64,000 nucleotides of DNA, taken from Pseudarthrobacter sp. SSS035 (GTDB lineage Bacteria; Actinomycetota; Actinomycetes; Actinomycetales; Micrococcaceae). The stretch spans positions 434,001 to 498,000 of the forward strand of contig NZ_CP096882.1 in assembly GCF_023273875.1 (NCBI RefSeq), written 5' to 3'. Each line of letters starts with the position of its first letter. Position 1 is the first letter of the stretch. Of the stretch, positions 1-7,467 are shown piece after piece. The notes beneath the pieces are model-generated. The model did no database searches and was not told the DNA's origin. It saw only the letters and a program-made list of their open reading frames with translations. Both the position numbers and the translations under genes were made by a program.

Positions 1-392
1 TTGGTCTCAGGGATGACCACGTACTCGGCGAAGGCGCCGTCCCGCTGTACACCGACGCTGACGGTGTGGATGCACATATGGCGGCGGCCTGCGCGGCAGT
101 TCCGGCAGATTCCGCAGACCACGTGGCCTTCGCCGGATACGCGGTCCCCCACTTTGACGTCGCGGACGCCGTCGCCGATTTCCACTACTTCACCGTAGAA
201 CTCATGGCCTGCGATGAGGGGTGCCTCGATCATGCCCTGCGCCCAGGCATCCCAGGACTGGATGTGCAGGTCAGTGCCGCAGATCCCGGTGGTCATGACC
301 CGGATCTTGACGTCGTTGGGGCCGGCTTCGGGCTCGGGCCGGTCAACCAGCTCGAACCCGGCGTGTGCACCGGACTTGTAGAGTGCCTTCAT
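1..392 (-). CDS. tdh: L-threonine 3-dehydrogenase (3' end cut by window edge)
   Basis: Only the first 130 residues are present. The product is a zinc-dependent medium-chain dehydrogenase that oxidises L-threonine to 2-amino-3-ketobutyrate with NAD+ in the cytosol. The catalytic-zinc residues C38 (in GICGTDLH), H63 and E64 (in GHE) are visible, as are the four structural-zinc cysteines C93, C96, C99 and C107 (CGICRNC then RRHMC). The order and local sequence follow E. coli Tdh closely, including RVSGEGH before the Cys cluster. The ATG at 392 is preceded by AGGAAG three bases upstream. A LysR regulator starts 135 bp away in the opposite direction and is a candidate regulator. The kbl partner, if present, would lie beyond the left edge. 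A related sorbitol/butanediol-type dehydrogenase is less likely. Confidence 0.87.
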   Translation of the reverse strand, partial: MKALYKSGAHAGFELVDRPEPEAGPNDVKIRVMTTGICGTDLHIQSWDAWAQGMIEAPLIAGHEFYGEVVEIGDGVRDVKVGDRVSGEGHVVCGICRNCRAGRRHMCIHTVSVGVQRDGAFAEYVVIPET

Positions 393-462
393 TGGCTTCC
401 TGACTGTTGGCAGCGACCCGCGGCCTGCGGGTGTGGTCTCCCTTCATTAGAGCCATTTCGAA

Positions 463-514
463 GCATTAGCACAAGCAGAATTCTCTCAATCGACGATGAA
501 GTGTTCACTAATGC
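463..514. promoter_or_regulatory. Inverted repeat between tdh and the LysR gene
   Basis: GCATTAG at 463-469 is matched by its exact complement CTAATGC at 508-514, 38 bases apart. A related TTCATTAG lies at 443-450. The right half-site touches the LysR -10 box. This is the usual place for a LysR-type autoregulatory and divergent operator. Binding by the neighbouring regulator is inferred. Confidence 0.4.
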
Positions 515-515
515 A

Positions 516-521
516 TAGACT
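516..521 (+). promoter_or_regulatory. -10 box of the LysR gene, leaderless arrangement
   Basis: TAGACT ends six bases before the ATG at 528, and no Shine-Dalgarno sequence is visible. Transcription would begin at or next to the start codon. Confidence 0.55.
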
Positions 522-527
522 GGGCGG

Positions 528-1442
528 ATGGATATTCACCAGCTGGAAATCCTCCGCGAACTCGGAGCCCTGGGCAGCGTGAAGGCGGTGGCGGAGACGC
601 TGATGGTCACGCCCTCCGCGGTGTCCCAGCAACTGGCACTGCTGCAGCGCAATGTTGAGGTTCCGCTGACCCGGAAGGAGGGCCGCAACCTGGTGCTGAC
701 CGAGGCCGGGCAGGTGCTCGCCGACGCCGGTGCCGCCGTCGTCAGTGCCATGGCGGACGCCCGGACAGCCATCGGCGCCTATCACGGCTCGCCGGTGGGC
801 ACCGTGACCATCAGCGGTTTCCACAGCGCGGGCCAGGCGCTGTTCGCGCCGCTCGCGCGCATGCTGGACGCGCCCGGCCAGCCGCGGATCCAGCTTTCCG
901 ACGAGGACGTGGCACAGCAGGACTTCCCGGCGCTGACGGCGCGCTACGACCTGGTGCTGGCGCACCGGATGGACCACAGCCCGCGCTGGCCGGAGGAGCG
1001 GGTCGCGGTGATTCCGCTGGCGCACGAACCGCTGGATGTTGCGTTGCCGGCTGACCATCGCTTGGCCCGCCAGGGCACCCTTACCGCGGCCGACGTCGTG
1101 GGCGAACCTTGGGTGACCAGCCACACCGGATACTCCCCCGCCGACGTCCTGTCCGCCGTCGCGGCCGTCTCCAGCAAGGAACTGAACATCGTCCACCGGA
1201 TCAACGACTACTCCACCGTGGCCGCGCTGGTCGCGGCCGGGGGTGTGGTGGGCCTCCTGCCGCGGCATACGGCGCGGCCCGTGCTCAACCCCGGCATTGT
1301 GCTGCGGCCGCTGGAGGGCATCAGCACACGGCGGAGGATCGACATCCTGGCCCGGCCGGAGAACCTGAAGCGCCGCTCGGTGATGATTGTGTGCGAGGCG
1401 CTGCAGGCGATCATGACCGGGCTGGTGGAACAGGGCGGCTAG
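528..1442 (+). CDS. LysR-family transcriptional regulator
   Basis: 304 residues, the normal LTTR length. The N-terminus is a winged helix-turn-helix (about residues 2-60), with the recognition region around VTPSAVSQQLALLQ and the typical LTEAGQVL linker start. The remainder is a substrate-binding-like effector domain (about 90-300). It is divergent from tdh across a short region with an inverted repeat, so control of threonine degradation is plausible but not shown. The ATG at 528 has no Shine-Dalgarno sequence but sits six bases after a TAGACT -10 box, so the start is probably leaderless. The effector is unknown. A long antisense frame over this gene is a codon-bias shadow. Confidence 0.88.
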   Translation: MDIHQLEILRELGALGSVKAVAETLMVTPSAVSQQLALLQRNVEVPLTRKEGRNLVLTEAGQVLADAGAAVVSAMADARTAIGAYHGSPVGTVTISGFHSAGQALFAPLARMLDAPGQPRIQLSDEDVAQQDFPALTARYDLVLAHRMDHSPRWPEERVAVIPLAHEPLDVALPADHRLARQGTLTAADVVGEPWVTSHTGYSPADVLSAVAAVSSKELNIVHRINDYSTVAALVAAGGVVGLLPRHTARPVLNPGIVLRPLEGISTRRRIDILARPENLKRRSVMIVCEALQAIMTGLVEQGG

Positions 1443-1443
1443 G

Positions 1444-1500
1444 CCCAACTGGGTAGCGCTAACTGTCGTTTTCAGGGCTCAGAACGACAGTTGGCGCTAC
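1444..1500. repeat. Intergenic palindromic element (type A)
   Basis: The element begins with CCCAACTGGGT, then has arms GTAGCGCTAACTGTCGTT (1453-1470) and AACGACAGTTGGCGCTAC (1483-1500), which pair with a single mismatch. It lies between the convergent LysR gene and an exported-protein gene, so it may also stop transcription from both sides. The same head and a related core recur at 2216-2281. Confidence 0.65.
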
Positions 1501-2103
1501 TTACTTGGGGGCAAGCCGCTTGGCGTGGCCGTGCCCCTTGCCCATTCCTTTTCCGAGGCCCAGGCCCGGACCCGTGCCGGCGCCCTCCACGATCTGCCGG
1601 GCGGTGGCGTTGTCACCGTTCTTCACGCCGGAGACCCTGACGGCCTCACCCGTGGCGATTTCCGCGATGGTGACCTCTGACCGCTTCAGCCGTTTGCCGT
1701 CGTCGCCCGTTGCCGGCGAACCGTCCGCGGCCGGGGCAGGGAACTTGATGATCCTGGTCTCCGCGTTGACGGCGTAGGTCTGGCTGAAACCGTCCTCGCT
1801 CTTGACTGTGAGCGAGGTTTCGCTGACGGCCTCCACGGTGCCCTGCTGCGCCAGCACGGTTTCGAACGTCCCGTCCGCCTTCTTCACCACGCTTTCACTG
1901 TGCAGGTGCTGCGGGCGCTGGGCCTTGGCCGGTTTCTCCTGGCCCGGGGCCTTGTCCGACTTCCCCGGCGCGGAGGCGGACGGCGACTGGGACGGCGTGT
2001 CCGTGGCGGACCAGGCGATGGCGACACCCGTGCCGGTCAGCGCCAGCGCTACGACGCCGGCCAGCAGGACTTTGCGGAATCTCAACGGTTCTTGGACCGA
2101 CAT
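1501..2103 (-). CDS. Exported or membrane-anchored DUF5666-like protein
   Basis: 200 residues. A basic N-terminus and a hydrophobic stretch (about residues 10-30, LLAGVVALALTGTGVAIAW) form a signal peptide or anchor. A Ser/Pro/Lys-rich spacer follows. Residues of about 65-165 form a beta-rich domain with GTVEAVSETSLTVKSEDG, the pattern of DUF5666-type OB-like domains. The C-terminus is Gly/His/Lys-rich (GMGKGHGHAKR). The start was chosen at ATG 2103 because GGGAGG lies seven bases upstream; two in-frame starts further upstream overlap that site. It stands alone, flanked by palindromic repeats on both sides. No function is known. The tail could bind metal or an acidic surface, which is speculation. 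Confidence 0.7.
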   Translation of the reverse strand: MSVQEPLRFRKVLLAGVVALALTGTGVAIAWSATDTPSQSPSASAPGKSDKAPGQEKPAKAQRPQHLHSESVVKKADGTFETVLAQQGTVEAVSETSLTVKSEDGFSQTYAVNAETRIIKFPAPAADGSPATGDDGKRLKRSEVTIAEIATGEAVRVSGVKNGDNATARQIVEGAGTGPGLGLGKGMGKGHGHAKRLAPK

Positions 2104-2215
2104 GGCCATTCCTCCCACAGCACACGCAGGGCAACGGCGCCCTGGATCTTCAGTCTAGAACCGGCAGGCCACACTGAACACGCGTACTTTGCGGGCGGGA
2201 AGTGAGTACTTAAAG

Positions 2216-2281
2216 CCCAACTGGGTCGCAGTAGATGTCGTTATGAGTGCTCATAACAGCATTAACTGCGACCCAGTTGGG
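2216..2281. repeat. Intergenic palindromic element (type A)
   Basis: A near-perfect 66-base palindrome. The outer arms CCCAACTGGGTCGCAGT (2216-2232) and ACTGCGACCCAGTTGGG (2265-2281) are exact complements. The centre contains GTTATGAG and CTCATAAC. It sits just after the gatB stop codon and upstream of the exported-protein gene. It may terminate gatCAB, but its length and similarity to 1444-1500 point to a repeat family. Confidence 0.7.
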
Positions 2282-2318
2282 TTAAATCAGGCGGCTTAGC
2301 CTGCGGCTCGGCCCTCGG

Positions 2319-3827
2319 CTAACCCTCAACTCCGAGCTTCTCGAGGATGAGCTCCTTGACGCGGCCGGCGTCGGCCTGCCCGCGGGTGGCCTTCATAACG
2401 CCGCCCACGATGGCGCCGATCGCCTGGAGCTTGCCGGCGCGGATCTTGTCCGCGACGTCGGGCTGCGCGGCGAGTGCGGCGTCGATGGCTTCGAGGAGGG
2501 GTCCGTCGTCGGAAACGACGGCGAGCCCGCGCTTCGCCACGATCTCCGCCGGGGTGCCTTCGCCGGCGAGTACGCCGTCCAGGACCTCGGTGGCCATCTT
2601 GTTGTTGATCTTGCCGTTCTCCACCAGCTGGTTCAGCTCCACGATGGTGGTGGGCTGGACGCCCAGCTGGCCGGGATCGACGTCGGCGTTCTTGGCGCGG
2701 CCAACGATCTCGCCCATCCACCACTTGCGGGCCACGGAGGCCGAGGCTCCTGCGGCGATGGTTTCCTCGATCTCATCCATAACGCCGGCGTTGACGACGT
2801 CGCGGAATTCCAGGTCCGAGTAGCCCCAGTCCGACTGCAGCCGCTTGCGGCGGGCCGCCGGCGGCTCGGGCAGGGTGGCGCGGAGCTCCTCCACCCATTC
2901 GCGGGACGCAACGATCGGAACCAGGTCGGGCTCCGGGAAGTAGCGGTAGTCATCGGCGTCCGACTTGGGCCGGCCCGAGGTGGTGGTGCGCGTGTCCTCG
3001 TGCCAGTGGCGGGTTTCCTGGATGATCGGGTTGCCGGCATCCAGGACGGCTGCGTGCCGCTGGATTTCGTAGCGGACGGCGTGTTCGACGGCGCGCAGCG
3101 AGTTGACGTTCTTCGTTTCGGAGCGGATGCCGAAGCGTTCGCGGCCGTGCGGGCGCAGCGAAACGTTCGCGTCGCAGCGCACGTTGCCGCGTTCCATCTT
3201 CGCGTCCGACACGCCAAGGTTCTTGACGATCTCCCGGACGGCGGCCACGTAGGCCTTGGCCAGCTCCGGGGCGCGGGAACCCGCACCCTCGATGGGCTTG
3301 GTGACAATCTCCACCAGCGGAACGCCGGAACGGTTGTAGTCCACCAGCGAGTAGTCGGCACCCTGGATGCGGCCGGCGGCCCCGCCCATGTGGGTCAGCT
3401 TTCCGGCGTCCTCTTCCATGTGGGCGCGCTCGATCTCCACGCGGAAGATGGTCCCGTCCGACAGTTCGATGTCCAGGTAGCCGTCGTACGCGATGGGGTC
3501 CTCGTACTGTGACGTCTGGAAGTTTTTGGGAGTGTCCGGATAGAAGTACTGCTTCCGGGCGAAGGTGCAGGATTCAGCGATCTTGCAGTTCAGGGCAAGG
3601 CCGATCTTGATCGAGGACTCGATCGCGACCCTGTTCACTACCGGCAGCACACCGGGCATGCCCAGGTCCACCTCGTTGACGTTGGTGTTCGGCTCATCGC
3701 CGAAGACGTTGGGCGCGGAGGAGAACATCTTGGACTTGGTGTTGAGTTCCACGTGGACCTCAAAACCCAGGACCGGATCGTACTTCTCCATGGCCTCTTC
3801 GAAGCTCAGGGTTGCGTCCGTGCTCAT
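2319..3827 (-). CDS. gatB: Asp-tRNA(Asn)/Glu-tRNA(Gln) amidotransferase subunit B
   Basis: 502 residues, the full family length. GatB binds the mischarged tRNA, activates its Asp or Glu side chain with ATP, and receives ammonia from GatA. Typical GatB stretches are present: LGFEVHVELNTKSKMF near the N-terminus, YFYPDTPKNFQTSQYE, EDAGKLTH, and DYNRSGVPLVEIVTKP. The C-terminal helical and YqeY-like tRNA-binding part covers about residues 340-500. It is the last gene of gatC-gatA-gatB. Its ATG overlaps the gatA TAA by one base, so the two are translationally coupled. A palindromic element follows the stop codon. In actinobacteria lacking asparaginyl- or glutaminyl-tRNA synthetase this enzyme is required for translation. 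Confidence 0.97.
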   Translation of the reverse strand: MSTDATLSFEEAMEKYDPVLGFEVHVELNTKSKMFSSAPNVFGDEPNTNVNEVDLGMPGVLPVVNRVAIESSIKIGLALNCKIAESCTFARKQYFYPDTPKNFQTSQYEDPIAYDGYLDIELSDGTIFRVEIERAHMEEDAGKLTHMGGAAGRIQGADYSLVDYNRSGVPLVEIVTKPIEGAGSRAPELAKAYVAAVREIVKNLGVSDAKMERGNVRCDANVSLRPHGRERFGIRSETKNVNSLRAVEHAVRYEIQRHAAVLDAGNPIIQETRHWHEDTRTTTSGRPKSDADDYRYFPEPDLVPIVASREWVEELRATLPEPPAARRKRLQSDWGYSDLEFRDVVNAGVMDEIEETIAAGASASVARKWWMGEIVGRAKNADVDPGQLGVQPTTIVELNQLVENGKINNKMATEVLDGVLAGEGTPAEIVAKRGLAVVSDDGPLLEAIDAALAAQPDVADKIRAGKLQAIGAIVGGVMKATRGQADAGRVKELILEKLGVEG

Positions 3828-5386
3828 TATTTTGCCTCCTTGGCGTCAACAAGGGTCTCAACCAACGGCGGTGCCTGGTCCAGGAGCGGGCCGCCCCACT
3901 GTGCCTCCAGCAGGGATTCCAGGACAGCACCCACGCGGTAGAGCCGGGCATCCTCGCGGGCCGGAGCCAGCAGCTGGATGCCGACGGGAAGGCCGTCCTC
4001 GTCCGCCAGGCCGCCGGGCAGCGTCAGTCCGGGCACGCCGGCCAGGTTGGCCGGGATGGTGGCGACGTCGTTGAGGTACATCGCCAGCGGGTCATTCAGT
4101 TTCTCCCCGAGCTTGAACGCCGTGGTGGGCGCCGTGGGAGAGATCAGGACGTCGGCCTGCGCGAACGCGGCCTCGAAGTCGCGCTGGACCAGGGTGCGGA
4201 CCTTCTGGGCCGAACCGTAGTACGCGTCGTAGTAACCGGCGCTCAGGGCATAGGTGCCCAGGATGATGCGGCGCTTGACTTCGTCGCCGAAGCCTGCGGC
4301 GCGGGTGGCTCCCATAACGCGTTCGATGGTCATGGGCCCGTCCTCGGGCAGGACACGCAGGCCGTACCGGACGCCGTCGAACTTTGCCAGGTTGGAGGAG
4401 GCCTCCGACGGCATGATCAGGTAGTAGGCGCCGAGGGCGTACTGGAAGTTGGGGCAGGACACCTCGACGATTTCCGCACCGGCCTGCTTCAGCAGTTCCA
4501 GGGATTCGTTGAAGCGGTTCTCGACGCCGGCCTGGTAGCCCTCGCCGTGGAGTTCCTTGATGATGCCGATCCGCATGCCTTCGACGTTGCCCACCCGGGC
4601 AGCGGCGACGAGGTCTGCCAGGGGGTCGGGTAGGGACGTGGAGTCAAAGGGATCGTGCCCGCCGATGACCTGGTGCAGCAGCGCCGAGTCCAGGACGGTG
4701 CGGGAAACCGGGCCGATCTGGTCCAGCGAGGAAGCCATGGCGATGGCACCGTAACGGGAAACACCGCCGTAGGTGGGCTTGACTCCCACGGTGCCGGTGA
4801 CGGCGCCGGGCTGGCGGATGGATCCGCCGGTGTCCGTGCCGAGCGCCAGCGGGGCCTCAAAAGCAGCAACGGCCGCAGCCGAGCCGCCGCCGGAACCGCC
4901 CGGAATCCGGTCCAGGTCCCAGGGGTTGCGGGTGGGGCCGTAGGCGGAGTGCTCGGTGGAGGAACCCATGGCGAATTCGTCCAGGTTGGTCTTGCCCAGG
5001 ATGGGCATTTTGGCGGCGCGGAGGCGCTTGACCACCGTGGCGTCGTAGGGGCTGTGCCAGCCTTCGAGGATCTTGGAGCCTGCCGTGGTGGGCTGGCCGA
5101 TGGTGACGATGAGGTCCTTGACCGCGATCGGCACGCCGGCGAGGACGTGGAGTTCCTCGGCCGCGGCGCCGCCGGCGGCGCGGATGGCGTCCACTTCGGC
5201 GGCGACGGCGAGCGCTTCCTCGGTGTTGACGTGCAGGAACGCGTTCACGCCGCGTTCGCCGCCGTCGACAGCTGCGATCCGGTCCAGGTAAGCCTGCGTG
5301 ACCTCGACGGAGGTGACCTCGCCCGCGGCCAGCATGCCGGCCAGCCGCGCGGCGGACAGCCGGATGAGTTCGTTGGTGTCAGTCAT
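3827..5386 (-). CDS. gatA: Asp-tRNA(Asn)/Glu-tRNA(Gln) amidotransferase subunit A
   Basis: 519 residues, slightly longer than the usual 485 or so. It is an amidase-signature protein that hydrolyses glutamine and channels ammonia to GatB. The Ser-cisSer-Lys triad is complete: K90 in PIAVKDL, S165 in PGGSGGGSA and S189 in TDTGGSIRQPG. The extra length comes mainly from the N-terminal helical part, which contains an Ala/Glu-rich insert (about residues 60-80). The ATG at 5386 follows the gatC stop by two bases, and gatB overlaps its end by one base. It forms a heterotrimer with GatB and GatC in the cytosol. Confidence 0.97.
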   Translation of the reverse strand: MTDTNELIRLSAARLAGMLAAGEVTSVEVTQAYLDRIAAVDGGERGVNAFLHVNTEEALAVAAEVDAIRAAGGAAAEELHVLAGVPIAVKDLIVTIGQPTTAGSKILEGWHSPYDATVVKRLRAAKMPILGKTNLDEFAMGSSTEHSAYGPTRNPWDLDRIPGGSGGGSAAAVAAFEAPLALGTDTGGSIRQPGAVTGTVGVKPTYGGVSRYGAIAMASSLDQIGPVSRTVLDSALLHQVIGGHDPFDSTSLPDPLADLVAAARVGNVEGMRIGIIKELHGEGYQAGVENRFNESLELLKQAGAEIVEVSCPNFQYALGAYYLIMPSEASSNLAKFDGVRYGLRVLPEDGPMTIERVMGATRAAGFGDEVKRRIILGTYALSAGYYDAYYGSAQKVRTLVQRDFEAAFAQADVLISPTAPTTAFKLGEKLNDPLAMYLNDVATIPANLAGVPGLTLPGGLADEDGLPVGIQLLAPAREDARLYRVGAVLESLLEAQWGGPLLDQAPPLVETLVDAKEAK

Positions 5387-5388
5387 GG

Positions 5389-5685
5389 TTATGCCTCATC
5401 CAGGATTGCCGGGACCTTGAAACGGTTCTCATCGGAATCCGGAGCCCCCGAGAGTGCCTGCTCCGCGGTGAAAGTGTGGCCCACAACGTCCTCGCGGAAC
5501 ACGTTGGTCAGCGGGATCGGGTGGGAGGTTGCCGGGACGTCATCACCGGCGGCTTCACTCACGGACTTCACTGAATCAACGATGACGGCGAGTTCGCCGG
5601 CCATCCTGTCCAGCTCTTCAGCACTCATCTCGATGTGAGCGAGCTGCGCGAGGTGCGCAACATCGTCACGGTTGATCGCAGCCAT
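5389..5685 (-). CDS. gatC: Asp-tRNA(Asn)/Glu-tRNA(Gln) amidotransferase subunit C
   Basis: 98 residues, the family length. GatC wraps around GatA and stabilises the GatAB complex; it has no catalytic residues. The start INRDDVAHLAQLAHIEMSAEEL and the later DDVPATSHPIPLTNVFREDVV are typical GatC sequence. It is the first gene of the operon. GGGGAG lies a few bases before the ATG at 5685. A TAGACT -10 box at 5722-5727 gives a leader of roughly 30 bases that contains an inverted repeat. Confidence 0.94.
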   Translation of the reverse strand: MAAINRDDVAHLAQLAHIEMSAEELDRMAGELAVIVDSVKSVSEAAGDDVPATSHPIPLTNVFREDVVGHTFTAEQALSGAPDSDENRFKVPAILDEA

Positions 5686-5700
5686 GGATCTCCCCTGCAG

Positions 5701-5727
5701 GTTCGGATTGTTTTCCGAACCAGTCTA
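5701..5727 (-). promoter_or_regulatory. gatCAB promoter and short leader hairpin
   Basis: On the minus strand TAGACT (5727-5722) is a good -10 box. Just downstream GTTCGG and CCGAAC (5701-5706 and 5715-5720) can form a six-pair hairpin close to the expected transcript 5' end and about 15 bases before the gatC start codon. The hairpin may stabilise the mRNA or modulate initiation; this is inference. Confidence 0.45.
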
Positions 5728-5741
5728 GTGGGGAAACGTCA

Positions 5742-5781
5742 GTGCCCGTCTGACGACCCCCAGCGGGCGTCAGACGGGCAC
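5742..5781. terminator. Hairpin terminator after the citrate transporter gene
   Basis: GTGCCCGTCTGACG (5742-5755) and CGTCAGACGGGCAC (5768-5781) pair perfectly over 14 bp with a 12-base loop. It lies 50 bases past the transporter stop codon and upstream of the gatC promoter. There is no clear U-tract, which is common for high-GC actinobacterial terminators. Confidence 0.7.
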
Positions 5782-5830
5782 CTCGGTGCCGTGGTCCCGG
5801 TCACGGGGACCGGCCACAGGCAGGTACAGA

Positions 5831-7303
5831 CTAACCGATCCCGATGGCTCCCGTCAGCATTCCCACACCCAACATGACGAGGGAAACCACTGCGGTGCGC
5901 CACAGGACCTTTTTGTGGTGGTCGCCGAGGTCCACCTTGGCCAGCGAAACCAACAGCAGGATTGCCGGAACCAGCGGGCTCTGCAGGTGGAAGGGCTGGC
6001 CGGTGATGGAGGCACGCGCCATCTCCGCGGCGCTGATCCCGTAGTGTGCGGCGGTCTCGCTGAGCACGGGCAGGACGCCGAAGTAGAAGGCGTCGTTGCT
6101 CATGAAGAACGTCATGGGGATGCTGAGCACGCCGGTGATGACGGCCATGAACGGGCCCATGCTGGACGGGATGATCTGGACCAGCCACGCGGACATGGCC
6201 TCCACCATTCCGGTGCCGGTCAGGACACCGGTCAGGACTGCGGCCGCCATCACCATGCTCACCACGGCCACGATGGACGACGAGTGGGCCACCAGCTGCG
6301 CGCCCTGTTCCTTGACGTTGGGGAAGTTCACTACCAGCGCGATGGCCGACCCGACCATAAAGACGAACGGCAGCGGGACGAGATCGGCCACGAGCATCAC
6401 CATCACGGCGACCGTCAGGCCAAGGTTGAACCAGAACAGTTTCGGGCGGAGCGTGGAGCGGTTGGGGTCCAGGGCGGTGTCGGCCATCCCGCCGTCCTGT
6501 TCGTCCACCAGCGTTTCGGTGCGTTCCAGGACAGCCACTGAACCGCCGACGGCGGGGGCTACTCCGGCCGGGCCGGCTCCCTTGCGTCCGCGACCGGTTC
6601 CCGAACCGCCGTCGGAAGCGCCGCCGTCGAACTTTTCAGCAGTGAAGGGTTCTACCGTGTCCGGAGTTCCCCAGATTTCCGGTGAGGTGGCGCGGAGGCG
6701 GTTGCGTTCCTGCAGGCCCAGCAGCCAGGCGAAGCCGAAGACCACTACCAGGCCGGCGATGAGGGACGGGATCATCGGGACAAAAACGTCGTTGACGTCC
6801 AGGTGGAGCGCGGTGGCGGCGCGGGCCGTGGGACCGCCCCACGGCAGGATGTTCATGGTGCCGTTGGCCAGGCCGGCCACGCAGGTGAGGACAACGGGGC
6901 TCATCTTCAGGCGCAGGTAGACGGGCAGCATGGCCGCGGTGGTGAGGATGAAGGTGGTGGAGCCGTCGCCGTCCAGGGAGACCGCGGCCGCCAGGATCGC
7001 GGTGCCGAGCACCACCTTTGCGGCGTCATTGCCGAGCTTGCGGAGGATGAACTTCACCAGCGGGTCGAACAGCCCCACGTCGATCATCAGGCCGAAGTAG
7101 ATGATGGCGAACATCAGGAGGGCGGCCGTGGACGTCATGGACTTCATCGACTCCAGGACCATGTCCCCGATACCCAGTCCGGCGCCTGCGAAGAGGCCAA
7201 AAACGGTGGGGACGATGATCAGCGCCAGTACTGGCGTCAACTTCTTCGTCATGATCAGCACCATGAATACCGCGATCATTGCGAATCCAAGTAATACCAG
7301 CAC
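5831..7303 (-). CDS. CitMHS-family citrate-metal/H+ symporter
   Basis: 490 residues, mostly hydrophobic with about 11-12 membrane segments. The family takes up citrate complexed with Mg2+ or Ca2+ by proton symport. Diagnostic sequence includes FGLMIDVGLFDP, the SLDGDGSTTFILTTAAMLP segment and GPTARAATAL. A hydrophilic loop of about 70 residues in the middle (about 215-285, Gly/Ser/Arg-rich) is probably cytoplasmic. The start is GTG 7303 with AAGGAG seven bases upstream. It is divergent from a CitA/CitB-type two-component system 164 bp away, which supports citrate or another di/tricarboxylate as the substrate and induction by that system. A perfect hairpin terminator follows. Confidence 0.88.
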   Translation of the reverse strand: MLVLLGFAMIAVFMVLIMTKKLTPVLALIIVPTVFGLFAGAGLGIGDMVLESMKSMTSTAALLMFAIIYFGLMIDVGLFDPLVKFILRKLGNDAAKVVLGTAILAAAVSLDGDGSTTFILTTAAMLPVYLRLKMSPVVLTCVAGLANGTMNILPWGGPTARAATALHLDVNDVFVPMIPSLIAGLVVVFGFAWLLGLQERNRLRATSPEIWGTPDTVEPFTAEKFDGGASDGGSGTGRGRKGAGPAGVAPAVGGSVAVLERTETLVDEQDGGMADTALDPNRSTLRPKLFWFNLGLTVAVMVMLVADLVPLPFVFMVGSAIALVVNFPNVKEQGAQLVAHSSSIVAVVSMVMAAAVLTGVLTGTGMVEAMSAWLVQIIPSSMGPFMAVITGVLSIPMTFFMSNDAFYFGVLPVLSETAAHYGISAAEMARASITGQPFHLQSPLVPAILLLVSLAKVDLGDHHKKVLWRTAVVSLVMLGVGMLTGAIGIG

Positions 7304-7467
7304 GGCCGGCTCCTTCTTGTGAACAACGCCACCGCAGTGTGACGCGTGCTACAGACATTAGGGTGGCGGAGGTCACGGCCGTGCCTTTGGCTCAATTGAT
7401 TGGCATACTGCTTATTCGAAGCATTTTGCGCATTGTGCTCACGCCAATGCCTGAGGAAGGGAGGACC

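Noticed and set aside
7279..7467. Sensor kinase starting at 7279
   Set aside because: It would overlap the divergent transporter start and remove the shared promoter region; GTG 7468 has a well-placed Shine-Dalgarno.
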